NCBI GenBank assembly: GCA_016717725.1
Contig: JADKFA010000002.1
Location: forward strand, 1 to 64,000
DNA: 64,000 bases
DNA from: Bacteroidota bacterium
GTDB taxonomy: Bacteria; Bacteroidota; Bacteroidia; AKYH767-A; OLB10
Reading direction: 5' to 3'
A program made the translations under genes and the position numbers. Below are positions 36,886-45,644 of this stretch, in pieces. Position 1 is the stretch's first letter; every line of letters begins with the position of its first letter. Under the pieces are notes generated by a model that saw nothing but the letters and a program-made list of their open reading frames with translations, searched no databases and was not told the origin of the DNA.

Positions 36886-37482
36886 ATGAAAAAATTATTA
36901 TCAATTATTTGCCTTAGCGGTCTAGGCCTTGGACAAGTTGCTTGTAACAATTCAGAAAATCAGAAAACATCGGAAAAAGATTTGGAACTGCAACAGAAGG
37001 AACTTGACTTAAAACAAAAAGAGCTAGAACTTAAAGAAAAGCAAATTGCATTTGACAGTACTCAAATGGCAAATCACAAACCTACAAATTCACAGTCGCA
37101 AAGTTCAACAACCACCACTTCTACGCAAGTTACTATGCCAAAGTCAAATGGAATTCCAGATCACTTAAATAAATTCATTGGCACTTGGAGTAATAATGAC
37201 CATCCAATTATTGAGATATCTTTAAAAAATGGTAACTTTAGAATCAGATCATGTTCTGGAAGTGACGCAACACACGGAATTGAATTTTGGGGTACTTATG
37301 AAAATGGAAAAATTACTGCTCAAGGCAATGAACAAGACTATTATAAGTTTCAATTACCAACATTTGAAGTTTTATCAAATGGCAAGTTGCATTATGATTG
37401 TGGTGCAGGACCTTATGACTTAAAGAAATCAAGTAAAAAAATGCCAAACGTAACCTATTCCGCACCAGAAAATCTTGACTGA
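36886..37482 (+). CDS. Hypothetical lipoprotein with coiled coil
   Basis: This is a 198-residue predicted lipoprotein. The signal peptide ends in a lipobox-like GQVAC (about 16-20), with Asn-Asn after the cysteine. Residues about 28-60 form a strongly heptad-like coiled coil (repeats of LELQQKE/LDLKQKE/LELKEKQ). A Ser/Thr/Gln-rich linker leads to a C-terminal beta-rich domain (about 95-185; HLNKFIGTWSNNDHPIIEIS, GIEFWGTYENGKIT, LHYDCGAGPYDLKK) that resembles a small lipocalin-like or DUF-type barrel. I do not recognise a family. It would sit in the outer or inner membrane facing the periplasm. It is the second orphan gene followed by the palindromic element. Confidence 0.7.
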   Translation: MKKLLSIICLSGLGLGQVACNNSENQKTSEKDLELQQKELDLKQKELELKEKQIAFDSTQMANHKPTNSQSQSSTTTTSTQVTMPKSNGIPDHLNKFIGTWSNNDHPIIEISLKNGNFRIRSCSGSDATHGIEFWGTYENGKITAQGNEQDYYKFQLPTFEVLSNGKLHYDCGAGPYDLKKSSKKMPNVTYSAPENLD

Positions 37483-37511
37483 TGGCAGAAATCTCAATTA
37501 ACTTTTTTGTA

Positions 37512-37642
37512 GTCTTCAAACAGTTGTCCTTGAACAAGAAGTAGCACGAACTCATAACATAAGATAAAAGGAAATAATTTTAAGAGTGTCTTTGTGCTGT
37601 AATCAATGAGTTATGCTTCTAACAAACAAATGAGTTGAAGAC
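37512..37642. repeat. 131-bp imperfect palindromic element, copy 2
   Basis: The ends are GTCTTCAA and TTGAAGAC, a perfect 8-bp terminal inverted repeat. ATAACATA lies 40 bp from the inner left end CTTCAA, the same offset as in copy 1. CATAAC on the left and GTTATG at 37610 on the right are a further inner pair. It lies 30 bp after the lipoprotein stop. Confidence 0.65.
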
Positions 37643-37765
37643 CAGAGGTACTACTTCCTCTAAATTTTACTTTTCTTTCATTCTTTATTGAAGTACCTTT
37701 GACCAAATCGAATTCAACCTTTACTGCACATTCAATTTATTTATGGGCTGCAGTTATTACCCCAC

Positions 37766-39436
37766 ATGAAAGTCCTCCTTACTACTCTTAATGCAAAGTA
37801 TATTCACCTGAATTTGGCGATACGACTTTTGTATTCTTTAAATAAGCACCGCGAAGGCCTCGACTGGAAGGAGTTTACCATCAAGGAAAAACCAGAAGAT
37901 ATTGCGAATGTATGCAAGGACTACGATGTCATCGCCTTCAGTTGTTACATCTGGAACATCACGCCCACTTTAGCCGTTGCTCGTCTTTTGAAGCAATTGA
38001 ATCCCGAAATAAAAATATTGTTAGGAGGTCCAGAAGTTAGTTATGAGTACGATGATTTCATTGCTAAAGATGAAGTAGATTACATCATTGTGGGTGAAGG
38101 AGAAATTCCGTTTTCGTTATTCCTTGATCATTATCCTAACTTGGATCAAGTGCCAAATCTCGTTTATAAATCGGAAGGAGAAGTAAAAATGTTTCCGAAG
38201 GATTTAACTTTTAATTTGGAGGATTACAGAGGAATTAATCCGTATGAAAATGATGATACAAGCCAGTTGTATAACAAAGTATGTTATGTAGAAACATCGC
38301 GAGGCTGTCCGTACAAATGCGAATTTTGTTTGGCAAGCCTCGATAATAAAGTAAGGTATTTACCTATTGAAGATATTAAAGCGAACTTGTTGTTTTTGAT
38401 GGAACGCGGAAGAACCATCAAATTCCTCGATCGAACTTTTAATGTGAAGAAAGATTTTGCGATTGATATTTTTCAATTCATTCTCGACAATCATCGTCCG
38501 GGCAATGTTTTTCAATTTGAAATTACAGCGGATATTGTACATCCCGATATTGTTGCCTTCATTCAAAAATACATTCCTAAAGATTTGTTCAGATTTGAAA
38601 TTGGAATTCAAACCGTGAATCAAAAAGCCAATCTGCAAGTAAGTAGGAAGCAAAATTTTGATAAAACGAGTGGAGTGATCAAACAACTCGAAAATAAAAT
38701 TGAAATGCATCTTGACCTTATCGTCGGATTACCACTCGATGAATGGGCGGATATTAAGATGAGTATTGAAGAAGTATTTAAGCTTCACCCTCCTGAATTG
38801 CAATTGGGTTTCTTGAAATTTTTACGCGGAACACCACTCCGGAATAAACATCAACAGCACGACTATGTTTTTGATCCCATGCCGCCTTATCAGATGATTC
38901 AAAGCAAATACCTGAGTAAGGAAGAGCTTTATCGAATCACCTTATTGGAAGAAGCCTTGGAAATTTATTGGAATAAGAAACGTGCGGTGTTGACGTTGAA
39001 ATATATTTCTCATCAATATAGTATTTTTGATTTCCTTCTCGGACTCGGTGAATATTTTAAAAGTCATCGTGATTTCCATCAACATACTTTGTATGATATT
39101 TATGATTTGCTGTTTGAATTTGTTGAGTTGAATTACAGTCAGCATGTACACCTCAAACAAATGGTAGCCATCGACTATTACGCTCAATCAAAGGTAAAGC
39201 CTCAGGAGCGTTACATGATGGAATTACCACAAAAGGAAAAGGTGGAATTTATTGAATCCAATAAATTGAACCATCATCAATATCGATTCATCGTGTTGCC
39301 CATCACTTTCAATTACGTTAAACTGATGGAAACGGGAATCATTTCTCCGGCTACACATCCGCTCATCCTCCAGTATAATGGAACGACTAAACCAATGCTT
39401 CTGCAAGGTGTTTCAGAGATGGTGTATAAAGAGTAG
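37766..39436 (+). CDS. B12-binding domain radical SAM protein
   Basis: This 556-residue protein has an N-terminal cobalamin-binding Rossmann domain (about 1-130; MKVLLTTLNAKYIHLNLA, YDVIAFSCYIWNITPT, KILLGGPEVSYEYDDF). The radical SAM domain (about 165-390) holds the [4Fe-4S] ligands in ETSRGCPYKCEFCLAS (CxxxCxxC). A C-terminal domain matches the DUF4080 type seen on these proteins. Enzymes of this architecture make methyl transfers or other carbon skeleton changes using SAM plus B12. The substrate of the DUF4080 group is not established. The classic DxHxxG cobalamin signature is not evident, so B12 binding may be base-off without His. The gene stands alone, with repeats on both sides. Confidence 0.9.
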   Translation: MKVLLTTLNAKYIHLNLAIRLLYSLNKHREGLDWKEFTIKEKPEDIANVCKDYDVIAFSCYIWNITPTLAVARLLKQLNPEIKILLGGPEVSYEYDDFIAKDEVDYIIVGEGEIPFSLFLDHYPNLDQVPNLVYKSEGEVKMFPKDLTFNLEDYRGINPYENDDTSQLYNKVCYVETSRGCPYKCEFCLASLDNKVRYLPIEDIKANLLFLMERGRTIKFLDRTFNVKKDFAIDIFQFILDNHRPGNVFQFEITADIVHPDIVAFIQKYIPKDLFRFEIGIQTVNQKANLQVSRKQNFDKTSGVIKQLENKIEMHLDLIVGLPLDEWADIKMSIEEVFKLHPPELQLGFLKFLRGTPLRNKHQQHDYVFDPMPPYQMIQSKYLSKEELYRITLLEEALEIYWNKKRAVLTLKYISHQYSIFDFLLGLGEYFKSHRDFHQHTLYDIYDLLFEFVELNYSQHVHLKQMVAIDYYAQSKVKPQERYMMELPQKEKVEFIESNKLNHHQYRFIVLPITFNYVKLMETGIISPATHPLILQYNGTTKPMLLQGVSEMVYKE

Positions 39437-39863
39437 ATGAGATTTTGCCTACTTCACATATATTTATTGAGATAAATTAGATTTCATGCAAAATTAAGAT
39501 TTAGCCTCTCCCCTCGCGAGGCTTCGCGCCCTCTCCAGGGGAGAGGGAGTTAAAAAGAATTAATCGAAAGCGAACTTACGTGTCTACTTCTCGCCCTTTT
39601 ATGAGCAAATTGAACTAACAACTCCTCTGCGAAAACTTTGCGTCCCGATAGATATCGGGATTGCGCCTTTGCGAGAAAATTTTGTGCACAACTCGGGCAG
39701 GAAAGCTTTACGACTTCACGACAAAGTTTAATTAGAAACTAAACCGCGAAATCTTTAGATAGCGCAAATAATTCAAAGTTTGTTGGACAGTTTATTTTTT
39801 TGCTATTTTAGCAAAAGATTTATATCAAAATAAAAGTGTTCCTCCATCTTAAATTTGAAAATT
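39437..39863. other. Intergenic DNA with repeat fragments
   Basis: Near 39507-39550 there is CTCTCCCCTCGCGAGG...CTCTCCAGGGGAGAGGG, a G/C-rich inverted repeat. At 39643-39660 lies the palindrome TCCCGATAGATATCGGGA, followed by TTGCGCCTTTGCGAGAAAATTTT, a member of the repeat family at 8991, 13900 and 44080. The last ~100 bp is AT-rich and precedes a small gene. Confidence 0.65.
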
Positions 39864-40028
39864 ATGAGTGAAGAAAAAAAAGATATTAGCGGTTATGTTT
39901 TTGTTGGATGTATTATGATTGGTGTTGCTCTCGGAATGTATCTGGGTAAAGTTGCCATGGGCTCCGTTCTAGGAGTAGGCGTAGGATTTATTGCTAAATA
40001 TTTGGTGGCATCTAAAAAACAACAGTAA
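39864..40028 (+). CDS. Small glycine-zipper membrane protein (54 aa)
   Basis: This 54-codon ORF starts MSEEKKDISGYVFVGCIMIG. One long, or two short, hydrophobic stretches (about 10-47) are full of Gly spaced as a glycine zipper (GVALGMYLGKVAMGSVLGVG), and the tail is basic (KYLVASKKQQ). The size and composition fit a small inner-membrane protein. I do not recognise a family. The ATG is preceded at usual distance by an A-rich leader (AATTTGAAAATT), normal for Bacteroidota, where strong Shine-Dalgarno sites are rare. Coding potential is supported by the charged start, clean hydrophobic core and basic end; short length keeps confidence moderate. Confidence 0.6.
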   Translation: MSEEKKDISGYVFVGCIMIGVALGMYLGKVAMGSVLGVGVGFIAKYLVASKKQQ

Positions 40029-40191
40029 CTATAAAAACTTTATTGTTGAGTCTTTCTTTTTCTAAAATTATAAGAACCGTCGATTAATAATTTGTTCAAG
40101 GTGAATTCTTGAATCTGTATTTAATTTGCTAGCCTATTTTATTTTGAGGGATTATAGTTAGATTGATTTAATAGTAATGTAATAGAAAATA

Positions 40192-40222
40192 AAAAGCCTC
40201 CGTCGTTCGACAGAGGCTTTTC
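40192..40222 (-). terminator. Intrinsic terminator of the BNR-repeat T9SS gene
   Basis: A long stem (AAAAGCCTC.GTCG / CGAC.GAGGCTTTT) with a TT loop lies 23 bp after the stop of the minus-strand gene, with T-rich DNA after it on that strand. It may also work on the plus strand. Confidence 0.8.
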
Positions 40223-40244
40223 TACTTTTACGAAAGAATATCTT

Positions 40245-43200
40245 TTATTGTAAATTGATCTTTCGTGTGATCTTTTTATCTCCAGAAGAAATATTGATTA
40301 AATATAGCCCTTTGCTCAAATGACTCAAATCAATAGCTCTCTTGTGCTCGCCAGCAAATGACATTAATGGATATTCAAATACTTTTTTACCTAAAGTGTT
40401 TGTGATCGTAACCATATAATCCGCTTGAACTTTTGCATCAAAAGTTAAATTGAATTTGCCATCATTTGGATTTGGGAAGATATCTAATGTGTTATTGCTA
40501 AACACATCTTCAATTCCAATTACAGCACATGTATCTAAAGCCACACAAGCCGTTCTTCCTGTATTGCAAGCAATCTCCTGGAATGTCCAGAAGTAGAAGA
40601 AATAATAATAGCCTGGTGATCCTGCATTACTACCTGTAATATTAACTGCAGTGCTTAAGTAAGGATATACAGCACCCGAAGAATTTCTAAAAAGATCAAC
40701 CAAGCCTCTGCATTTAATGAAATAATCATTTCCTGGATAAAGAGTGAAATTTACATTAACGGTTGTTGAATTTGTTCCGCTTGCTGGAATAAAAATAGTG
40801 GTATCCGCATAAGTGTTTCCTTGTGCATCGATGATTTCTATGGTTCTATTTCCAGCTGATCCAGAATAAACTTCTACAGATTGTAAAATCACAGGAGAGA
40901 TTACATCAAAATATAAACCGCGAATATCATTAGCAGTAAACAAGGCTCCTGCGCCAATACCTGTTGTGGATTCGCCTGTGTAATCAATCACACCAAGCGG
41001 TAATTCTTCATCAACATAATACGTTGTTGTTCCAGTAATATTAGGGGAGAAGTTAGTTCCTGTAGCAACAAGGTTTCCTCCGCCTGCTGCATCCCACCAA
41101 CGTAATGTTCCGTTCCTGATCCACTTGCAGAAAGATTAACTTGTCCTGCTCCACAACGTACATCTCCAATAGTACTTGGATCGGGTTGTGTACTAGCAGC
41201 AATGTTGATGTAATTATTTACTTGCTTGGTGTCGGTTCCGTTTGCATTGGTAGTGATTAACGTTACTGGATATATTCCCGCTACATTATAATTTACTAAC
41301 GGATTTTGTTGCGTTGATGTACTTGGATTTCCTCCTGGGAAACTCCAGTCCCAACTAGTAGGTTGTCCCGATGAAAAATCATTGAACTGTACTGCAGCTC
41401 CAGGGCATGTAATATTTGCAGATGCACCAAAGGCACTGATAGGAGGGTAGGATCCCGGAACATATAAACCAGACTCCCACATTCCCCTTCCATAAGTTGA
41501 AGCACGAATCATATTTGTTGCATAATAGATGTGCAATTCAGAAACGATTACATTCGGTAACCCATTGTTGAAAGGTTGCCATACACTTAAAGTAGCGTCT
41601 TTGTAAAATGCTCCTACATCCGTTCCAATATAAATCGCATCATTGGAATTATTTTCGTAAACAATGCAATTCACTGGAATGTTTGGAATTGATCCTGAAA
41701 GATTAATCCACGTTGCACCTTGATCATTGGTTTGAAAAACTTTATTGTTGTTGTTGAATCCAGAGTAGGTGATCCATGCTTTGTTTGCATCTGTATTGCT
41801 ACAAGCAATGGATGTAATTGTTCCTGAAGGGACATTTGAAATGGTAGTCCAGTTTGTACCTCCATTCGTTGTTAAATAAAACAAGCCTGGTTTAGCAGCC
41901 CAAATAACTTGGTTGTTCGCAGGCGAAACGGAAAAAGTAGTCATCGTATTGGTACCTCCTAAATTGCTGATTTTAGTCCATGAAGAACCACCATTAGTAC
42001 TCTTCCACATATTTATAAACCCAGCGTAAATAGTTCCTGGAGTAACTGGATCTTGACTCCATGGCGTTACCCATGCACCCACTTCATTGATTCCTGAAGT
42101 AGCACCACTCCAACTTGCTCCACCATTGGTTGATCTGTTTAATGATCCTTCGTATTGTGATCCCCACATGTTTTGATCGTTGTTCCAATCGATAAAAGCT
42201 AACATTCCATCACCTCCCATTACTTCCTCCCAAGTACCGTTGAGATATCGGTTAGTGCCATTGTCCTGCCATCCTTGTAATAATAAGTTTGCATTGGTAG
42301 TGGATTGACCAAAACCATACATCTGTGCTATTTGTAATCCATTGCTTAAGTCAGTCCATGTAGCTCCATTGTTTGTAGTTTTAAATAAACCACCATCATT
42401 GGCAACATAAGCAGTAGTACCATTTTGATAAACGAGGTCATGGTTGTCAGCATGAGTGTACGGTGCACCCGAACCTGTCCAATGACCATTTAAACTGAAA
42501 CTGCTTCCACCATTGGTAGAACGCCAAAGATTTACACCGCCTGTTGTTATTTCATCTTTATTGGTTGGAGATACGGCTATCGTTAAATCATACCATCCTT
42601 GCCCTCCTGAATCTCCTCCATTAGAATTCCATCCTAATACATTAGCTGGTGAAGATGTTGTTACTTTTGAAAAAGAAGTTCCACCATTGGTTGATTTGTA
42701 TATTCCTTCGAAACCATAGTCAGGCGCCGCTTTAGATGCTAATATATATACGTAGTTATTATCGTTGGCAGTAACTGCTAGCGAAAGTCGACTAACGTTA
42801 GCACTCACAGGTAGTCCTGATGTAATTTTAGTCCAATTTTGTCCATTGTTTGTAGAACGATATACCTCCGAGCCACAAGTGTACACCGTGCTGGGATCAC
42901 TTGGTTTAAATTCCATGTCTTTAAATGAACCCGATTGTACATTGGTAAATGTTGCCGCACCATCCGTACTTCTAAAAACTCCTGCAGAAGAAGCAACAAG
43001 TAATGTACTTGTATTTGTTGGGTCTATCAATATTCTACTTATTTGACGAGTATTGGCCATATAATAAGACAATCCGGTAGTGTTCCAAGTTGTGCCGCCA
43101 TCCGTAGTCTTTAAAATTCCGATGGTATAGGTATCACCACCATCACCATCTCCAGTAGCTAAATACATAATGTCAGGATTGGCAGGATCAATCGCTAAAT

Positions 43201-43765
43201 CAGTACATCCTATCACTTGACTGATATGATCTGTATTGGTTGCCCAAGTCATTCCTCCATCGGCAGACTTCCATAAGCCGCCTGCGGGCGAACCTACAAA
43301 AAGTGTGTTGGGATCATTTGGGTGAATACGAACAAAATTTAATCTTCCTGCGCCTCCTCCAATCGGAATTGTCGACGAAGGTCCAATCAATGTCCAGTTC
43401 CCTGCATTAGCCGTTCCCATCTGAGCTCTGTACTTTTGATTTTCACGAAATGCCATGGTTGGATCAAAACGCTCTCCCTTTGCTCCAATTCTTGGAAGCA
43501 TAAACCACTCCCAGCGCTTATACTGAGCAAATCCCGGAACTTCAATTTCTTCTTGATGAACTCCTTCGCCAGCCTTTTTAGATTGACGCCTCTTCATGCG
43601 TTCTACTTGACGCTCTTTCTTTACATAATATTTGTTGAATGCTTTTTGAACATCGTAGAAGTTTACCTCGGGATTCTTCATCATTTCCACCCAATTCTGA
43701 GCAAAAAGAGAAGACGATATGCCCATTAAAGTCAATAGAGTAATTCGAAATAAATACTTTTTCAT
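40245..43765 (-). CDS. Secreted BNR/sortilin-like beta-propeller protein with PKD and T9SS domains, one frame lesion
   Basis: The full protein would have about 1170 residues. The first frame (43765 to 40988) has a signal peptide (MKKYLFRITLLTLMG...LFAQ), a basic N-terminal segment (RQVERMKRRQSKK) and many BNR/VPS10-type propeller repeats (LWKSADGGMTWAT, GVFRSTDGAATFTN, WRSTNGGSSF; about 130-770). A PKD domain follows (DFSSGQPTSWDWSFPGGNPS). At about 41095-41118 the frame breaks. The second frame resumes with an Ig-like WWDAAGGG region and goes on through VEVYSGSAGNRTIEII to a T9SS sorting domain (LDIFPNPNDGKFNLTFDAK, IDLSHLSKGLYLINISSGDK). With one base restored it reads as one gene. No homopolymer lies at the break. 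It is presumably surface-exposed; glycosidase activity is unproven. Confidence 0.85.
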
Positions 43766-43805
43766 ATAGGTGTATGATTTGGTTTTGTGGTTGTGTAATT
43801 TCCCT

Positions 43806-43813
43806 CAAATATA
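43806..43813 (-). promoter_or_regulatory. Putative Bacteroidota -7 box for the BNR-repeat gene
   Basis: The minus strand reads TATATTTG (TAnnTTTG), about 40 bp upstream of the ATG. No clear -33 element. Confidence 0.4.
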
Positions 43814-44003
43814 AAGAATTATATTCCTCTGATAAGTATCATATTTTTAATAATCTTGGATACTTTTAAGATTCTCTTGAGTTTTACAAGTAAAACAAGT
43901 AGCAACATGAATTTAGCCCAGTAAATGCATTGTTTTATGCTGATTCTAATATATAGCCATTTTAAATTTAGAAATGGGAAACCTGTTGCGTCTCAATAAC
44001 TAT

Positions 44004-44069
44004 CCATCGGCCGCCAAAAGCTTGCCGCAGCGCCGTCGGCAAGCCTTTGGCGGCCGATGGACGGCGCTG
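44004..44069. repeat. Large GC-rich inverted repeat
   Basis: CCATCGGCCGCC...GCTTGCCG (44004-44027) pairs with 44037-44060 over 24 bp with one mismatch. The 9-nt loop CAGCGCCGT is itself complementary to ACGGCGCTG directly after the hairpin (44061-44069). Upstream, 43814-44003 is AT-rich with no feature seen. Confidence 0.75.
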
Positions 44070-44079
44070 CGGGATTGTA

Positions 44080-44249
44080 TAGCGCAGCCTTAGCGCCCTT
44101 TAGTCTTTGCGAGAAATTTTAGCATAGCGTAGCCTTAGCGCCTTGGCGTCTTTGCGAGAAATTTTAGCATAGCGTAGCCTTAGCGAACTTAGCATAGCGC
44201 AGCCTTAGCGTCTTAGCGCCTCGAGAAATTTTAGCATAGCGCAGCCTTA
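44080..44249. repeat. Tandem array of a 45-bp repeat
   Basis: Two full 45-bp units (44080-44124, 44125-44169), a 25-bp deleted unit (44170-44194), a 42-bp unit (44195-44236) and a 13-bp partial (44237-44249). Units open TAGCG(C/T)AGCCTTAGCG and full ones close GAGAAATTTTAGCA. The last partial unit supplies the stop codon of the proline dehydrogenase gene. The same motif is dispersed at 8991, 13900 and 39660. Confidence 0.85.
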
Positions 44250-45446
44250 TTTACTAAGCTTTTTTCGTCGATTTTGCTCTGCCGTTAATAAAGAAAGTTC
44301 CCTACTGGTTTGCCCCGCTATCGAGGTGTTTTCTTGTGCTCTTCTCGTTAAATAGGGGAGTACATCAACAACAGGTCCATACGGAACATATTTAGCAACA
44401 TTATATCCTGCATACGCTAAATTGAAACTGATATGATCACTCATCCCCAATAATTGAGAAAAATAAATGCGTTTATCGTTAGGCGCCAATGAATAGTTAT
44501 TCATGAGTTCAGTCAATAATAAACTGCTTTGTTCATTATGAGTTCCTGCACAAATAGCAATATGCTCAATATGCTCCAAGCAAAAACGTAGTGCTTCATC
44601 GTAGTCTCTATCGCAATCCGATTTTTGTGCTTGAATCGGTGAAGGATATTGGAGTTCAATAGCTCGTTGACGCTCTTTTTCCATGTAAGCCCCACGCACT
44701 AATTTTAATCCTAATAAATAATTTCCAGCTCGTGATCGTTGATAGGCTTCTTTTAAAAAAGGTAATCGGTCGTGACGGTAAAGTTGAAGTGTATTGTAAA
44801 CAATAAATTCATTCGTATTGAATTTTTCCATCATTCCCTCTGCTAATCCATCAATCGCGGGCTGAATCCATGATTCTTCGGCGTCAATGAAAACGGATAC
44901 ATGAAGTTTATATCCTTCTTCACAAATTTTTCGTACTCGATCTTTGACTCTAGAAAATTCCGCAGCTTCCTCAGAGCTTAAGGATTCTCCTAAACTTACT
45001 TTTTCCAATAGAGAAAATCGGGCAAGACCTGTTACTTTGAATACACTAAACGGAATGTTTTTATCATGTTGTGCTCGCTGAACGGTAGCCACAATTTCAG
45101 AGCAGCTATGGTCGAATTCAACTTCGTCTTCTTTGCCCTCTACCGAATAGTCTAAGATGGATCCTACTCCTAATTCACCTAACCGTGCAATGGTTTTTGA
45201 ACAGTCGTTGATGTCTTCTCCACCACAAAAATGTTTGAAGATGGTTTTTCGAATGATTCCTTTAATCGGTAAATGGTATTTGAGCGCATTTTCCGCCATC
45301 CAGCTTCCTACTTTTACTACCGACGGAAAACTGATCGCCTTGAATAGCCAATAGGCTCGCTTTATTTCATAGTCGCTGCGGAACGCAAAGGAATGCTCTA
45401 AGTTGTCGAAATTTATCTTGCTGGGTCGGTCCTTGATCACGCTCAA
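44247..45446 (-). CDS. putA: Proline dehydrogenase
   Basis: This is a stand-alone flavin-dependent proline dehydrogenase (about 399 residues) that oxidises proline to pyrroline-5-carboxylate and feeds the respiratory chain. The TIM-barrel family motifs are present: SVFIDAEESWIQPAIDGL, YNTLQLYRHDRLP, LGLKLVRGAYMEKER, IAICAGTHNEQSS, FSQLLGMSDHISFNLAYAGY and the C-terminal YGPVVDVLPYLTRRAQEN with the substrate-binding YLxRRxxEN. No P5C dehydrogenase is fused or adjacent. The start is unclear: the frame opens with TTG (45446) and offers GTG (45440). TATCTTTG, a -7 box match, covers 45444-45451, so the true start may be a little downstream. The stop lies in the 45-bp repeat. Confidence 0.93.
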   Translation of the reverse strand: MSVIKDRPSKINFDNLEHSFAFRSDYEIKRAYWLFKAISFPSVVKVGSWMAENALKYHLPIKGIIRKTIFKHFCGGEDINDCSKTIARLGELGVGSILDYSVEGKEDEVEFDHSCSEIVATVQRAQHDKNIPFSVFKVTGLARFSLLEKVSLGESLSSEEAAEFSRVKDRVRKICEEGYKLHVSVFIDAEESWIQPAIDGLAEGMMEKFNTNEFIVYNTLQLYRHDRLPFLKEAYQRSRAGNYLLGLKLVRGAYMEKERQRAIELQYPSPIQAQKSDCDRDYDEALRFCLEHIEHIAICAGTHNEQSSLLLTELMNNYSLAPNDKRIYFSQLLGMSDHISFNLAYAGYNVAKYVPYGPVVDVLPYLTRRAQENTSIAGQTSRELSLLTAEQNRRKKLSK

Positions 45447-45451
45447 AGATA
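45444..45451 (-). promoter_or_regulatory. Possible -7 box overlapping the 5' end of the proline dehydrogenase frame
   Basis: The minus strand reads TATCTTTG. If functional, transcription would start near 45437, downstream of the TTG and GTG candidates, so either the box is a chance match or the annotated start is too early. Confidence 0.3.
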
Positions 45452-45531
45452 GTAAGAAGCCTTATTTGAAAAAGATGATCTTTATTAAAAAATAAAATTA
45501 TTTTAATTCTATAATGTTGGATTTCAATGAC

Positions 45532-45539
45532 TAAATTTG
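45532..45539 (+). promoter_or_regulatory. Putative Bacteroidota -7 box for aroB-aroA
   Basis: TAAATTTG followed by C matches TAnnTTTG, about 105 bp upstream of the aroB start. Confidence 0.4.
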
Positions 45540-45644
45540 CATCGGAATATTCGACCTGATATCCTTCTTAAAATTCCGCTTTTCTTATGATGGGTTTGAA
45601 GGAAAGAGGAATCGATTTTCCAATTTAAATAGATCGTAAAAAGT

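Noticed and set aside
36575..37642. True integron attC sites
   Set aside because: The inner pairs (CATAAC/GTTATG, GTATAAC/GTTAACG) do not fit RYYYAAC/GTTRRRY in either copy and no integrase gene is in the window; kept only as a cassette-like hypothesis.
42765..43046. 93-codon plus-strand frame
   Set aside because: Antisense to the BNR-repeat gene; its periodicity reflects the propeller repeats.
44004..44069. RNA pseudoknot
   Set aside because: Complementarity is ordered like an H-type pseudoknot, but zero-length linkers across a 24-bp stem make it sterically impossible as a whole.
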